From MGBC113645 sp036308445 (GTDB lineage Bacteria; Bacillota_I; Bacilli_A; Erysipelotrichales; Coprobacillaceae), in contig JAXJVS010000003.1 of NCBI GenBank assembly GCA_036308445.1, forward strand, positions 1 to 21,803: a stretch of DNA of 21,803 nt. Reading direction: 5' to 3'. Within the stretch, counting starts at the first letter, position 1, and each line of letters begins with the position of its first letter. The position numbers and the translations under genes are program-made. This document shows positions 1-8,537 of the stretch, piece after piece. Under the pieces are notes generated by a model, which was given only the letters and a program-made list of their open reading frames with translations, was not told where the DNA came from and searched no databases.

Positions 1-2415
1 AATGCTCAAAAATCTATTCGTACTAATGATATTGAAAATGTAGGGAAAACTGCTAGACATCATACTTTCTTTGAAATGTTAGGAAACTTCTCTATTGGAG
101 ATTATTTTAAAGAAGAAGCAATTCCTTTTGCTTGGGAATTTTTAACAAGTCCAGAATGGATCGGTTTTGAAAAAGAAAAATTATATGTCACTGTATATAC
201 TGATGATGATGATGCATATCGTATCTGGACAGAAGTATGTCATGTTGATCCAAGTCATATTTTAAGAACAGATGGAAACTTCTGGGAAATTGGTGAAGGT
301 CCTGGTGGTCCTGATACTGAAATTTTCTATGATCGTGGAGAAGCTTATGATCCAGAAGGACTTGGTGAAAAGTTATTCTTTGAAGAATTAGAAAATGATA
401 GATATATCGAAGTATGGAATGTTGTATTCTCTCAATATGATTGTAATCCAGCTATTGATAGAAAAGATTATAAAGAATTACCACAAAAGAATATTGATAC
501 TGGTATGGGACTTGAAAGATTAGTAAGTATTATTCAAGGTGGAGAAACAAACTTTGATACAGATTTCTTCTTACCAATTATTAGAGAAACTGAAAAACTA
601 GCAAATGTGAAGTATGAAGATAATAAGATGGCCTATAGAGTTATTGCGGATCATATTAGAACTGTTACTTTTGCATTAAGTGATGGTGCTTTATTTGATA
701 ATGCTGGTAGAGGTTATGTTTTAAGACGTATTTTAAGACGTGCTGTTAGATATGGTAAACAAATTGGTATTGATGGTGCATTTATGTATAATTTAATATT
801 TGTAGTTGGAGATATCATGAAAGAATTCTATGATTATTTACCATCTAAAGCTGATTTTGTAAGTACATTAGTTAAGAAAGAAGAGGAAACTTTCCATAAG
901 ACATTAGCTAATGGTGAAAAGATGTTAGCTAGTATGATTGAAAAGAATGATTCTAAGGTTATTAGTGGAGAGAATGCATTTAAGTTATATGATACATATG
1001 GATTCCCACTAGAATTAACTTTAGAGATTGCAGAAGAATCTGGATATAGTGTGGATGAAGAAGGATTTAGAGCTGAAATGAAAGCTCAACAAGATAGAGC
1101 AAGAGCTGCTAGAGGTAATGTAGAATCTATGGCAAGTCAAAAAGCTGATTTAATGGCATTTGATAAACCTTCTACATTTGATTATGATCCTACACCTATG
1201 AAAGCTACTGTTATTGGTATGTTTAAAGATGGTGTCACATGTGATATCATTGAAGATAAAGGTGAAGTCGTATTTGATAAGACAACTTTCTATGCTGAAA
1301 TGGGTGGTCAATGTGCAGATACAGGTATCATTGAAAATGATACAACAAAAGCAAACGTATTACATGTATCAAAAGCTCCTCAAAAACAACATTTACATCA
1401 TGTAGAAGTTGAAAATGGAAGTTTAAAATTAGGTGATGAAGTTACACTATATGTAGATACTAAAAAACGTAGTTTAGTTCAAAATAACCACACTGCAACT
1501 CATATTTTACAAAGAGCATTAAAAGATGTTTTAGGTGAACATGTTGCTCAAGCTGGTTCTTATGTAGATGATCAAAGATTAAGATTTGACTTTACTCATC
1601 CTGCAAAAATGAGTGATGAAGAAATCAGAAGAGTAGAAGATATTGTGAATGAAAAGATTTTTGCAGGTATTGGTGTTAATATTGCAAATATGAATAAAGA
1701 AGAAGCGATGCAATCAGGAGCAATGGCTTTATTTGATGAAAAATATGGGGATGTTGTTCGTGTTGTTTGTGTTGGTGATTATTCTGTAGAGTTATGTGGT
1801 GGTTGTCACGTTTCAAATAGTGCTAATATTGGATTATTTAAGATTGCTTATGAAGAGTCTGTTGGTTCTGGTATTAGACGTATTGAAGCGATGACTAGTA
1901 TTAATGCTTATAAAGCTTTAAAAGAAAATGAAGAAACTATTTCTAAGATTAGTGATACATTAAAATTAAAGAATAAAAATGATGTTATTACCAAGGTAGA
2001 AAGTACTGTAGAAGAATTAAATGCAGTTAAAAAAGAAAGAGATTTATTAAAAGATAAATTAACAAATATTGAAGCTAAAGAAAAAGCAAAAGCAATTGAA
2101 GAAATCAATGGTGTACAATTCTTATATGTACAAGAAAATAAAGATAGTGCTTCAGCTAAACAATTAACTTTTGAATTTAGAGATCAATTAAAGAGTGGTA
2201 TTGTAGTATTAGTATCAAATTATGAAGATAAAGTATCTTACTTTGTAGGTGTAACTGCTGATTTAGCTAAGACTAAGAGAGCTGGAGATATTGTAAAAGT
2301 ATTAAATACTCATATGAATGGTAGAGGAGGCGGTAAGCCAGACTTTGCTCAAGGTGGATGTAAATCATTAGAAGGTTTAGAAGAAGCTATTAAAGCTATT
2401 AAATCTTCATTATAA
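1..2415 (+). CDS. alaS: Alanine--tRNA ligase (AlaRS), 5' end outside the window
   Basis: Charges tRNA-Ala with alanine and hydrolyses mischarged Ser/Gly-tRNA-Ala in the cytosol. The reading frame is open from base 1, so the true start lies upstream; 804 codons are present of the usual ~870-880, missing roughly the first 70 residues. The visible part begins inside the class II catalytic core (IRTNDIENVGKTARHHTFFE, motif 2 region). The editing domain carries the zinc motif HTATH (residues 497-501 of the visible part) and its second half as CGGCH (599-603). The C-terminal DHHA1/C-Ala domain ends with GRGGGKPDFAQGG (about 774-786), after a Lys/Glu-rich coiled-coil stretch around 640-700. Most AlaRS have CGGTH rather than CGGCH; the Cys and His ligands themselves are kept. 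It is followed 66 bp later by ireB, the usual Bacillota neighbour. No terminator is visible between them, so read-through into ireB-ruvX is likely. Confidence 0.98.
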   Translation, partial: NAQKSIRTNDIENVGKTARHHTFFEMLGNFSIGDYFKEEAIPFAWEFLTSPEWIGFEKEKLYVTVYTDDDDAYRIWTEVCHVDPSHILRTDGNFWEIGEGPGGPDTEIFYDRGEAYDPEGLGEKLFFEELENDRYIEVWNVVFSQYDCNPAIDRKDYKELPQKNIDTGMGLERLVSIIQGGETNFDTDFFLPIIRETEKLANVKYEDNKMAYRVIADHIRTVTFALSDGALFDNAGRGYVLRRILRRAVRYGKQIGIDGAFMYNLIFVVGDIMKEFYDYLPSKADFVSTLVKKEEETFHKTLANGEKMLASMIEKNDSKVISGENAFKLYDTYGFPLELTLEIAEESGYSVDEEGFRAEMKAQQDRARAARGNVESMASQKADLMAFDKPSTFDYDPTPMKATVIGMFKDGVTCDIIEDKGEVVFDKTTFYAEMGGQCADTGIIENDTTKANVLHVSKAPQKQHLHHVEVENGSLKLGDEVTLYVDTKKRSLVQNNHTATHILQRALKDVLGEHVAQAGSYVDDQRLRFDFTHPAKMSDEEIRRVEDIVNEKIFAGIGVNIANMNKEEAMQSGAMALFDEKYGDVVRVVCVGDYSVELCGGCHVSNSANIGLFKIAYEESVGSGIRRIEAMTSINAYKALKENEETISKISDTLKLKNKNDVITKVESTVEELNAVKKERDLLKDKLTNIEAKEKAKAIEEINGVQFLYVQENKDSASAKQLTFEFRDQLKSGIVVLVSNYEDKVSYFVGVTADLAKTKRAGDIVKVLNTHMNGRGGGKPDFAQGGCKSLEGLEEAIKAIKSSL

Positions 2416-2481
2416 TAGTTTTTACTAGCAATTCTTTGTTAATTGGTGTAATATTGAGTATATAGACAGGAGGTATATGTT

Positions 2482-2739
2482 ATGGGAAGAGATTTTACAC
2501 AAACACGTCTATTTAATTCGGAGGAAATTAAAAGAGAAGTCATTCATTCAAATTTAATGACTGTTTCACAAGCATTAGAAGAGAGAGGGTATAATGCTGT
2601 TCATCAGATTGCAGGTTATCTTATTTCTAATGATCCTGCATATATTTCAAGTCATAAGGGTGCTCGTTCAATTATTCAACAGATTGATAGAGATGAAATT
2701 ATTGAAGAATTAGTAAAATTCTATTTGGAGAAAAAATAA
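2482..2739 (+). CDS. ireB: IreB family regulatory phosphoprotein (UPF0297/DUF965)
   Basis: A small 85-residue cytosolic protein of the IreB family. In Enterococcus the family member is a substrate of the PASTA Ser/Thr kinase IreK and acts in cephalosporin tolerance; that role is known for the family and not shown here. The N-terminus MGRDFTQTRLF carries two threonines (6 and 8) in the region where the family is phosphorylated, followed by the conserved segment VSQALEERGYNAVHQIAGYL and an acidic C-terminal helix. Length matches the family (about 80-90). The start is supported by AGGAGG at 2468-2473. Its TAA stop overlaps the ruvX ATG by one base (TAATG), so the two are translationally coupled. 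Position between alaS and ruvX is the conserved Bacillota arrangement. Confidence 0.95.
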   Translation: MGRDFTQTRLFNSEEIKREVIHSNLMTVSQALEERGYNAVHQIAGYLISNDPAYISSHKGARSIIQQIDRDEIIEELVKFYLEKK

Positions 2740-3161
2740 TGGCTAGAATAATGGGATTAGATCTTGGATCTAGAACTTGTGGAATTGCTTTAAGTGATCC
2801 TCTAGGAATCATAGCTCAAGGTTTAGAAACTTATCGTTTTCCTGATGATGCTTATAAAAGATGTGCTAAATATGTTCGTTTTTTAGTACGCGAACATGAT
2901 GTAGATACTATTGTTTTAGGGTTACCCAAACATATGAATGGTGATTTAGGTGAAAGAGCTCAGATTACTATTGCATTTAAGGAAATGTTAGAAAGTATGA
3001 TAGGTGATGTTAAAATCATCTTAGAAGATGAAAGATTATCAACTGTTGTAGCAGAAACAAATTTATTGATGGCCGATGTTTCTCGTAAGAAAAGAAAACA
3101 GGTTATTGATAAGATGGCTGCTGTAACAATTTTGCAAGGTTATTTAGATAGACAAAAGTAG
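2739..3161 (+). CDS. ruvX: RuvX/YqgF family pre-16S rRNA nuclease (Holliday junction resolvase-like)
   Basis: A 140-residue RNase H-fold nuclease of the YqgF/RuvX family, known for maturing the 16S rRNA 5' end and originally proposed as a Holliday junction resolvase. The first acidic strand is visible as GLDLGSRTCGIALSD (residues 6-20), the middle motif as VLGLPKHMNGDLGERA, and the third motif as EDERLSTVVAE, where D and E are the expected metal ligands. A full-length family member. The start codon overlaps the ireB stop by one base and lies in its predicted operon; the DUF1292 gene follows 8 bp after the stop. The order ireB-ruvX-DUF1292 is conserved in Bacillota. Confidence 0.96.
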   Translation: MARIMGLDLGSRTCGIALSDPLGIIAQGLETYRFPDDAYKRCAKYVRFLVREHDVDTIVLGLPKHMNGDLGERAQITIAFKEMLESMIGDVKIILEDERLSTVVAETNLLMADVSRKKRKQVIDKMAAVTILQGYLDRQK

Positions 3162-3169
3162 GTGAAGAT

Positions 3170-3463
3170 ATGAATGATATTTTAGATGAAATGTTAGAAG
3201 CTGGAGGTTTCATGGTAACTGATGAAGATGGTAATGAAAAAGAATATACTATTCTTTTTACCTTCCCATGTGAGGAAACTGGGAAATCTTATGTTCTTTA
3301 TTATGATGAAGAAGATGAAGATGGTGAAGTTTTTGCATCAGCTTATGATGATTCAGGAAACTTATATCCTGTAGAAACACCACAAGAACAAGAAATCATT
3401 GAAGAAATGTTTGAAAGCTTTATGGCTGAAGAAGAAACAGAAGAAGATGAAAATGAAGGGTAA
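3170..3463 (+). CDS. DUF1292 family protein (YrzB-like)
   Basis: A 97-residue, very acidic protein of the DUF1292 family, whose biochemical function is not known. The family core is seen as VTDEDGNEKEYTILFTFPCEETGKSYV, followed by YYDEEDEDGEVFASAY and a Glu/Asp-rich tail. No signal peptide or membrane segment is present, so it is cytosolic. The ribosome binding site is GGTGA just before the ATG, 8 bp downstream of the ruvX stop, so it is the last gene of the alaS/ireB-ruvX unit. The stop codon sits inside the hairpin of an intrinsic terminator. Confidence 0.92.
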   Translation: MNDILDEMLEAGGFMVTDEDGNEKEYTILFTFPCEETGKSYVLYYDEEDEDGEVFASAYDDSGNLYPVETPQEQEIIEEMFESFMAEEETEEDENEG

Positions 3464-3479
3464 CACTGTTACCTTTTTT
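3459..3479 (+). terminator. Intrinsic terminator after the DUF1292 gene
   Basis: Perfect 6-bp stem GGTAAC (3459-3464) / GTTACC (3468-3473) with a 3-nt loop ACT, then six T residues at 3474-3479. The TAA stop of the DUF1292 gene lies within the left arm. It ends the ireB-ruvX-DUF1292 unit. Confidence 0.75.
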
Positions 3480-3536
3480 CTTCATTTTTAGTTCATAATA
3501 GATATGTATATTGTATATTAAAGGAGAATTGAGATT

Positions 3537-4649
3537 ATGGGTTATGGAATATTTGGTTTAAAAAGACATGTAACTAATTTCTTTGTTGGAAGTTATGGTT
3601 CTGATTTTGCAAGAGGAGTATATGTTTTTCAATTGGATGAAGATAATGGTGAAATCTTAAAGAAAAAGTATTATAAATCTCCTGCTGGTCCTACTTTTAT
3701 GACAAGAGAAGATAGATGGATTTATACTTGTTATAAAAATAATTCTGGTAGAGCAAGTGATGGTGGTATTTGGCAATATGCAGCTATGGATATACAATTT
3801 GGTTTAACTGCAAGAGTTGATAACGATGGTAAAACATATGAACATTGTTGTGTATCTCCAGAAAATAATTGTGTTTATGCAGTTGACTATTATAATGGTG
3901 AAGTTGCCAGTGTACCAATTAAAAAATTAAAAGTTGTTACAGTTGCTCAAACTATTAAACATGAAGGACATAGTATTGATGAAAAGAGACAAAATCAGCC
4001 TCATCCAATATATGTATGTACATCACCTGATAAAAAGAAGGTTATTGTTTGTGATTTAGGAACTGATGAAGTTGTTTACTATAATATTTTAGAAAAAGGA
4101 AGATTACAAAGAGATGAAGAACATTCATTCCATGTAACTCCTGGTCATGGACCTAAAAAATTATTATTCACTAAAAATAATAAATATGCATATTTATTAA
4201 ATGAATTATCTAATACAATTGAAGTTTATAGTCATGAAGATAATAACTTAACTTTGATTCAAACTTTAGATACTTTCCCTAAAGATGGATTTACTGGTAC
4301 TAGCTTCGCTGGTGATATGGTAATGATGGAAAGTGAAGAATATTTATTTGCATCTAATAGAGGACATGATTCTATATCTGTATTTAAAATTGATTTAGAG
4401 ACAGGTTTATTAACTTATATTGAATTTGTAGATACTGATGCTAATCCTAGAGTTATTCAATTGTTTAAGGATCAATGGATGGTTGTAGCTGCCCAAAAAG
4501 GTGGTACATTAGAATCATGGCAGATTAAAACAAATGATCGTCATGGCGTATTATTTGAAACAAATTATACATATAATGTTGCAGAACCAGTGACTATTGT
4601 ATTAGGTAATCAGAACTATTTAAAAGTAGATGATAAAAAGGAAAAATAA
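3537..4649 (+). CDS. Lactonase family beta-propeller protein (6-phosphogluconolactonase-like)
   Basis: A 370-residue cytosolic protein of the seven-bladed beta-propeller lactonase family (Pfam Lactonase, as in B. subtilis YkgB). Blade motifs recur: FVGSYGSDFARGVYVFQLD (about 16-34), HPIYVCTSPDKKKVIVCDLGTDEVVYY (about 156-182), ASNRGHDSISVFKIDLETG (about 272-290) and NPRVIQLFKDQWMVVAAQ (about 303-320). Characterised members hydrolyse 6-phosphogluconolactone in the pentose phosphate pathway, but the family also includes proteins with other or no known substrate, so the substrate is an inference. The gene has terminators on both sides (3459-3479 and 4658-4684), so it is probably a single-gene unit inserted in an otherwise conserved housekeeping cluster. 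The RBS AAGGAG (3521-3526) lies 10 nt from the ATG. A weak promoter candidate is TTCATA-16-TATATT (3492-3519). Confidence 0.85.
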   Translation: MGYGIFGLKRHVTNFFVGSYGSDFARGVYVFQLDEDNGEILKKKYYKSPAGPTFMTREDRWIYTCYKNNSGRASDGGIWQYAAMDIQFGLTARVDNDGKTYEHCCVSPENNCVYAVDYYNGEVASVPIKKLKVVTVAQTIKHEGHSIDEKRQNQPHPIYVCTSPDKKKVIVCDLGTDEVVYYNILEKGRLQRDEEHSFHVTPGHGPKKLLFTKNNKYAYLLNELSNTIEVYSHEDNNLTLIQTLDTFPKDGFTGTSFAGDMVMMESEEYLFASNRGHDSISVFKIDLETGLLTYIEFVDTDANPRVIQLFKDQWMVVAAQKGGTLESWQIKTNDRHGVLFETNYTYNVAEPVTIVLGNQNYLKVDDKKEK

Positions 4650-4657
4650 GATAATAG

Positions 4658-4684
4658 ACTCATATCATTATGATATGAGTTTTT
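4658..4684 (+). terminator. Intrinsic terminator after the lactonase gene
   Basis: Ten-bp perfect stem ACTCATATCA (4658-4667) / TGATATGAGT (4671-4680), a 3-nt loop, then TTTT at 4681-4684. It lies directly before the mltG promoter. Confidence 0.8.
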
Positions 4685-4688
4685 ATAT

Positions 4689-4717
4689 TTGATAAAAGTA
4701 TAAAAATAACCTATAAT
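4689..4717 (+). promoter_or_regulatory. Sigma-A-type promoter of the mltG-trmR-trhP-udk operon
   Basis: TTGATA (-35, 4689-4694), 17-bp spacer, TATAAT (-10, 4712-4717). It sits just after the lactonase terminator. The predicted start near 4724 leaves a very short leader with GGAGG at 4728-4732. Confidence 0.75.
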
Positions 4718-4738
4718 AGTATCGAATGGAGGATGTTT

Positions 4739-5779
4739 ATGAGTAAAAAGAAATTAATAACAATAATTATCGGAATTATTGCAGTAGCTGCTGTTGGATT
4801 ATCAGTTTTTTATATGCAAGGTGTGTCTTCTGTATCAAATGAAGATAAAGAAGTTATTGTGACTATTGAAAATGGACAAGGAGCAACTTCTATTTTAAAT
4901 ACTTTAGATGAAGCTGGTCTTGTTAATAATAAATTATGTGGTAAGATTTTCTTAAAATTAAATCATTTTGAGAGTTTACAGGCAAATACATATATTTTTA
5001 ATAAGAATATGAATTTAAATGAAATGTTTTCTATCATGGAAAAACCTAGTGATGAATATGTTTTAAGAACAAAAGTGACTATTAAAGAAGGAAATACTAT
5101 TCCAGAAGTAGCTTCATCAATTGGTGAAGCTTTAGGTTTAAGTAAAGATAATGTATTAAAAGTGATGAGTGATAAATCACTTTTAAATACATTGATTGAT
5201 GAATATTGGTTCTTAACAGATGATATTTTACAGAGTGGTATTAAATATCCATTAGAAGGATATTTATATCCTGAAACATATTTATTTAGTAGTGAAGAAG
5301 TAAAAGTAGAAGATGTATTAAGAGAAGCTTTAGATATGATGAATGAAAAGATAACACCATTAAAAGAAGATATTGAAAAAATGAATTGGACAGTTCATCA
5401 GTTTTTATCTTTTGCATCAGTAGTAGAAAGAGAGTCTTTATTTGATGAAGATAGACCTAAGATTGCGGAAGTCTTTTTAAATAGATTAGAAACAAATATG
5501 AGATTACAAAGTGATATTACTGTTAATTATGCGTGGCAAAGAACAGGTGTTAAAGTAACATATGAACATCTTGCGATTGATTCACCATATAATACATATA
5601 AATATGCTGGATTACCTATTGGACCAATCAGTACAGTTCCTTATATTACAATGGATGCTTGTATAAATCATGATGATAGTGATTATTTGTATTTCTTTGC
5701 TAAAGAGGATGGAACTGTCATTTATAGTAAGACTTTAGAAGAACATAATCAGGCAATTAAGGAGAATAAATGGTATTAA
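4739..5779 (+). CDS. mltG: Endolytic murein transglycosylase MltG (YceG-like)
   Basis: Membrane-anchored lytic transglycosylase that cuts nascent peptidoglycan strands. After a Lys-rich start (MSKKK), one membrane helix follows (about residues 6-25), placing the catalytic domain outside. Signature segments are YPLEGYLYPETYLF (about 170-183), FASVVERESLFDEDRPKIAEVFLNRL, where the first Glu of VERES (about residue 230) matches the catalytic Glu of E. coli MltG, and YNTYKYAGLPIGPI near the C-terminus. At 346 residues it is the usual length. Two in-frame ATGs exist: the one at 4733 touches the ribosome binding site GGAGG (4728-4732), whereas the one at 4739 is 6 nt from it, so 4739 is chosen. First gene of an operon; trmR starts 1 bp after its stop. 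Confidence 0.95.
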   Translation: MSKKKLITIIIGIIAVAAVGLSVFYMQGVSSVSNEDKEVIVTIENGQGATSILNTLDEAGLVNNKLCGKIFLKLNHFESLQANTYIFNKNMNLNEMFSIMEKPSDEYVLRTKVTIKEGNTIPEVASSIGEALGLSKDNVLKVMSDKSLLNTLIDEYWFLTDDILQSGIKYPLEGYLYPETYLFSSEEVKVEDVLREALDMMNEKITPLKEDIEKMNWTVHQFLSFASVVERESLFDEDRPKIAEVFLNRLETNMRLQSDITVNYAWQRTGVKVTYEHLAIDSPYNTYKYAGLPIGPISTVPYITMDACINHDDSDYLYFFAKEDGTVIYSKTLEEHNQAIKENKWY

Positions 5780-5780
5780 T

Positions 5781-6380
5781 ATGATAACTTATGATAGTAT
5801 TGAAAGTCATGCTTTAGACCGTAATATACCAGTTATGCAAAAAGAGGGTATCCTCTTTTTAATTGAACAATTGAATCGAATTCAAGCAAGAAGTTGTTTG
5901 GAAATAGGAAGTGCTGTGGGATATTCTGCTTTAATGATGGTATCTAATGTAGAAGGTTTAAAGATTGATACAATTGAATTAAATGAAGAAAGATATAAAG
6001 AAGCTGTAAGTAATATTAGTAATTATCATTATGAAAATGATATATCTCTATTTTTAGATGATGCTTTGACTTTTGATTGTGATAAGCTGAAGTTTAAAGA
6101 TTATGATTGTTTATTTATTGATGCTGCAAAAGCACAATATCAAAAATTTTTTGAGAAGTATGTTCCTTATGTAAAACAGGATGGAATTATTATTGTTGAT
6201 AATTTAGATTTTCATGGAATGATTTTTGATATTGATCATATCAAGAATAGAAATACAAAACAGCTAGTTAAAAAGATAAAAAGATTTAAAGATTGGATTT
6301 TTAATCATGATGAATATGATGTTCATTATTATCCTGTTGGAGATGGGATATGTGTGATTAAAAGAAAGGAGATTAAGTGA
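5781..6380 (+). CDS. trmR: tRNA 5-hydroxyuridine methyltransferase TrmR (class I SAM O-methyltransferase, YrrM-like)
   Basis: A 199-residue SAM-dependent O-methyltransferase. Motif I is LEIGSAVGYS (residues 40-49), the acidic motif binding SAM is TIELNEER (about 64-71), and the metal and substrate region is FIDAAKAQYQ (112-121) followed by IIIVDNLDFHG. These match B. subtilis YrrM/TrmR, which methylates ho5U34 of tRNA to mo5U. The assignment is strengthened by the next two genes, which encode the U32-type hydroxylation pair that makes ho5U. A catechol O-methyltransferase-like small-molecule enzyme is the alternative for the fold, but the neighbourhood argues for tRNA. The gene starts 1 bp after mltG and its TGA stop overlaps the GTG start of the next gene by 3 bases. 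Confidence 0.9.
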   Translation: MITYDSIESHALDRNIPVMQKEGILFLIEQLNRIQARSCLEIGSAVGYSALMMVSNVEGLKIDTIELNEERYKEAVSNISNYHYENDISLFLDDALTFDCDKLKFKDYDCLFIDAAKAQYQKFFEKYVPYVKQDGIIIVDNLDFHGMIFDIDHIKNRNTKQLVKKIKRFKDWIFNHDEYDVHYYPVGDGICVIKRKEIK

Positions 6381-7300
6381 AATTAGCACTACATTTAAAT
6401 AATATTCGATATCTATATGATTATTTAAGTATGGGTGTTGAATTGTTTGTGGTTGGTGGAAAGTACTCTTCTGGCCATGCATTAGAATTAACAATTGATG
6501 AATTAAAAGAAGTAAAAGATAAGTGTATTGATCGTAAAGTTTATGTATTAGTGAATGGTTTATATGATCAATCAGAAATTGATGGTATAGAAGATTATTT
6601 AAGACAATTAAATGATATTTCTATTGATGGATTATTATTTCAGGATTTTGGAGTATTACAGATTGTAAAAGAAAATAAATATGCTTTTGATATGATGTAT
6701 GCTCCTGATACTTTAAATACCAATGGTATGACTTTAGATGTTTTATCTCAGTATGGTGTTACATCTGCTTATGTTTCTAGAGTTATTCCTTTACAGGAAC
6801 AGTTATTAATCAAGGAACAATGTTCTCTTCCTTTAATGGTACAAGGACATGGTGTAGAATATATGGCTGCTAGTAAAAGACAATTATTATCTACATATAA
6901 AGAAGCTAGTCAAAAAGAATTTTCAACTGATAGAGATAGTCATATTGTTTTAAAACCAAGAAATAGTGAGTTTGAATGTTATATTTATGAAGATAAACGT
7001 GGTACTCATGTTTATTCTTGTTCAAGATTATATACATTAGATTTATTAAATACTTTAGAAGTTTTTGATTATTTATTTATAGAAACCTTAATGATGAATG
7101 ATAATGAAGCAATAGAAGTATGTAGTATTTATAGTGATTGTATAAAAGCATTAGATAGTGGATGGTATAATAAAGAAGTTAAAGAATTTATGCCATTACT
7201 TAGAAAAGTTAGCCCATCTTTAAGTAGAGGATTTTTATTTGATCAAAGTGTTTATAAATTAGAAGATATGAGGAAGTTAGACAATGAAAGAAATCAGTAG
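6377..7300 (+). CDS. trhP1: U32 family protein, predicted tRNA ho5U34 hydroxylation subunit TrhP1 (YrrN-like)
   Basis: A 307-residue U32 (peptidase/collagenase-like) family protein of the YrrN type. In B. subtilis the YrrN/YrrO pair (TrhP1/TrhP2) is needed for prephenate-dependent hydroxylation of U34 in tRNA; they are historically annotated as peptidases. The conserved signature region is present as MVQGHGVEYMAASKRQLLS (about residues 154-172), but it lacks the cysteines seen in the paralogue encoded next to it (IHGAMCIAYSGRC), so this subunit probably does not carry the Fe-S cluster. The start is GTG at 6377, supported by AAAGGAG 4-10 nt upstream and by overlap with the trmR stop (GTGA). 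It overlaps the next gene by 17 bases, indicating tight translational coupling. Confidence 0.88.
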   Translation: MKLALHLNNIRYLYDYLSMGVELFVVGGKYSSGHALELTIDELKEVKDKCIDRKVYVLVNGLYDQSEIDGIEDYLRQLNDISIDGLLFQDFGVLQIVKENKYAFDMMYAPDTLNTNGMTLDVLSQYGVTSAYVSRVIPLQEQLLIKEQCSLPLMVQGHGVEYMAASKRQLLSTYKEASQKEFSTDRDSHIVLKPRNSEFECYIYEDKRGTHVYSCSRLYTLDLLNTLEVFDYLFIETLMMNDNEAIEVCSIYSDCIKALDSGWYNKEVKEFMPLLRKVSPSLSRGFLFDQSVYKLEDMRKLDNERNQ

Positions 7301-8537
7301 AGTTATTCATGGTAAAAGAAAGATTATAAAAAAACCTGAATTATTAGCTCCTGCTGGTAATTTAGAAAAATTAAAGATAGCTATTTTATATGGTGCTGAT
7401 GCAGTATTTGTAGGAGGAAAAGAGTTTTCTCTTCGCTCACAAGCTTCTAACTTTTCTATTGAAGATATTAAAGAAGGTGTAGAATTTGCGAAAAAACATG
7501 GTGCAGCTATTCATGTGACTTGTAATATTATTTTACATCAAGATAATTTGGAAGGTATTGAAGATTATTTAAAAACTTTGGATAAAATTGGAGTAACTGC
7601 GATTATTGTTGCAGATCCTCATATTATGATTTTAGCTAAGAAATTAAATTTAAAATTAGAAGTACATGTTTCTACTCAATTATCTACTTTAAATAGTAAG
7701 GCTGTTAAATTTTATCAGAGTTTAGGAATGGATAGAGTTGTTTTAGGTAGAGAAGTATGCTATGAGGATTTAAAAGAAATCATGGCAAATACTGATGTTG
7801 ATATAGAATATTTTATTCATGGTGCTATGTGTATAGCATATTCTGGCAGATGTATGCTTTCTAATTATTTTAGTAGAAGAGATGCAAATAGAGGTGGTTG
7901 TTCACAATCTTGTCGCTGGTATTATGATTTATATGATAATGGTCATAAGATTAATGGCGAGGGAGATATTCCTTTCTCTATGTCTAGTAAAGATATGTCT
8001 TTAGTCAATCATATAGGTGAATTAATTGAATTAGGCGTAGATTCTTTTAAGATTGAAGGAAGAATGAAATCTTTACACTATATTGCAACAGTTGTTTCTA
8101 CATATCGTAAGTTGATTGATGCTTATTGTGATGATCCTGATGCATTTATTAATGATGGTCATTATTATAATGAATTACTAAAATCAGCAAATAGAGCTTT
8201 ATGCCATGGCTTTTTTAACAATCATCCAACAAGTAATGAACAATTATTTAATCTAAGAGATGAACATCCAACCCAAGAATTTGTAATGAGAATTTTAGAT
8301 TATAATGAAGAAACAAAGCTTGCATGTATAGAACAAAGAAATTATTTTAAGATTGGTGATAAAGTAGAAATCTTCTCGCCACATCATGATAATGTTTATT
8401 TTGTGGTAGAAAAGATTTATAATGAAAACATGGAAGAAGTTGAAGTAGCTAATCATCCAATGGAGATTATGTATGTTCCTATTGACTATAAAGTAGAAGT
8501 CAATGATTTAGGAAGGAAGGTTCAAGGTGAAAAATAA
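7284..8537 (+). CDS. trhP2: U32 family protein, predicted tRNA ho5U34 hydroxylase subunit TrhP2 (YrrO-like)
   Basis: A 417-residue U32 family protein with the full family signature: PELLAPAGNLEKLKIAILYGADAVFVGG (about residues 18-45), EYFIHGAMCIAYSGRCMLS (about 175-193) and NRGGCSQSCRW (about 202-212). Cys183, Cys190, Cys206 and Cys210 are the candidates for iron-sulfur ligands. The SFKIEGRMKS segment and the C-terminal beta-barrel-like region are also typical. By homology to B. subtilis YrrO/TrhP2 it hydroxylates U34 of tRNA, the substrate for TrmR encoded two genes upstream. The start ATG at 7284 has AGGAAG 7 nt upstream, inside the end of trhP1. Its end overlaps udk by 11 bases. Confidence 0.92.
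   Translation: MKEISRVIHGKRKIIKKPELLAPAGNLEKLKIAILYGADAVFVGGKEFSLRSQASNFSIEDIKEGVEFAKKHGAAIHVTCNIILHQDNLEGIEDYLKTLDKIGVTAIIVADPHIMILAKKLNLKLEVHVSTQLSTLNSKAVKFYQSLGMDRVVLGREVCYEDLKEIMANTDVDIEYFIHGAMCIAYSGRCMLSNYFSRRDANRGGCSQSCRWYYDLYDNGHKINGEGDIPFSMSSKDMSLVNHIGELIELGVDSFKIEGRMKSLHYIATVVSTYRKLIDAYCDDPDAFINDGHYYNELLKSANRALCHGFFNNHPTSNEQLFNLRDEHPTQEFVMRILDYNEETKLACIEQRNYFKIGDKVEIFSPHHDNVYFVVEKIYNENMEEVEVANHPMEIMYVPIDYKVEVNDLGRKVQGEK

Noticed and set aside
1908..2108. Antisense open frame inside alaS (also + frame 1214-1405)
   Set aside because: Both lie fully inside the strongly conserved alaS coding region, have no ribosome binding site and show low-complexity composition.
2436..2464. TTGTTA-17-TATATA as a promoter for ireB
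   Set aside because: The predicted transcription start (~2471) would fall inside the AGGAGG ribosome binding site (2468-2473), so it could not make a normally translated ireB mRNA.
6264..6494. - strand open frame across the trmR-trhP1 junction
   Set aside because: It overlaps two well-supported genes on the other strand and has no recognisable product.
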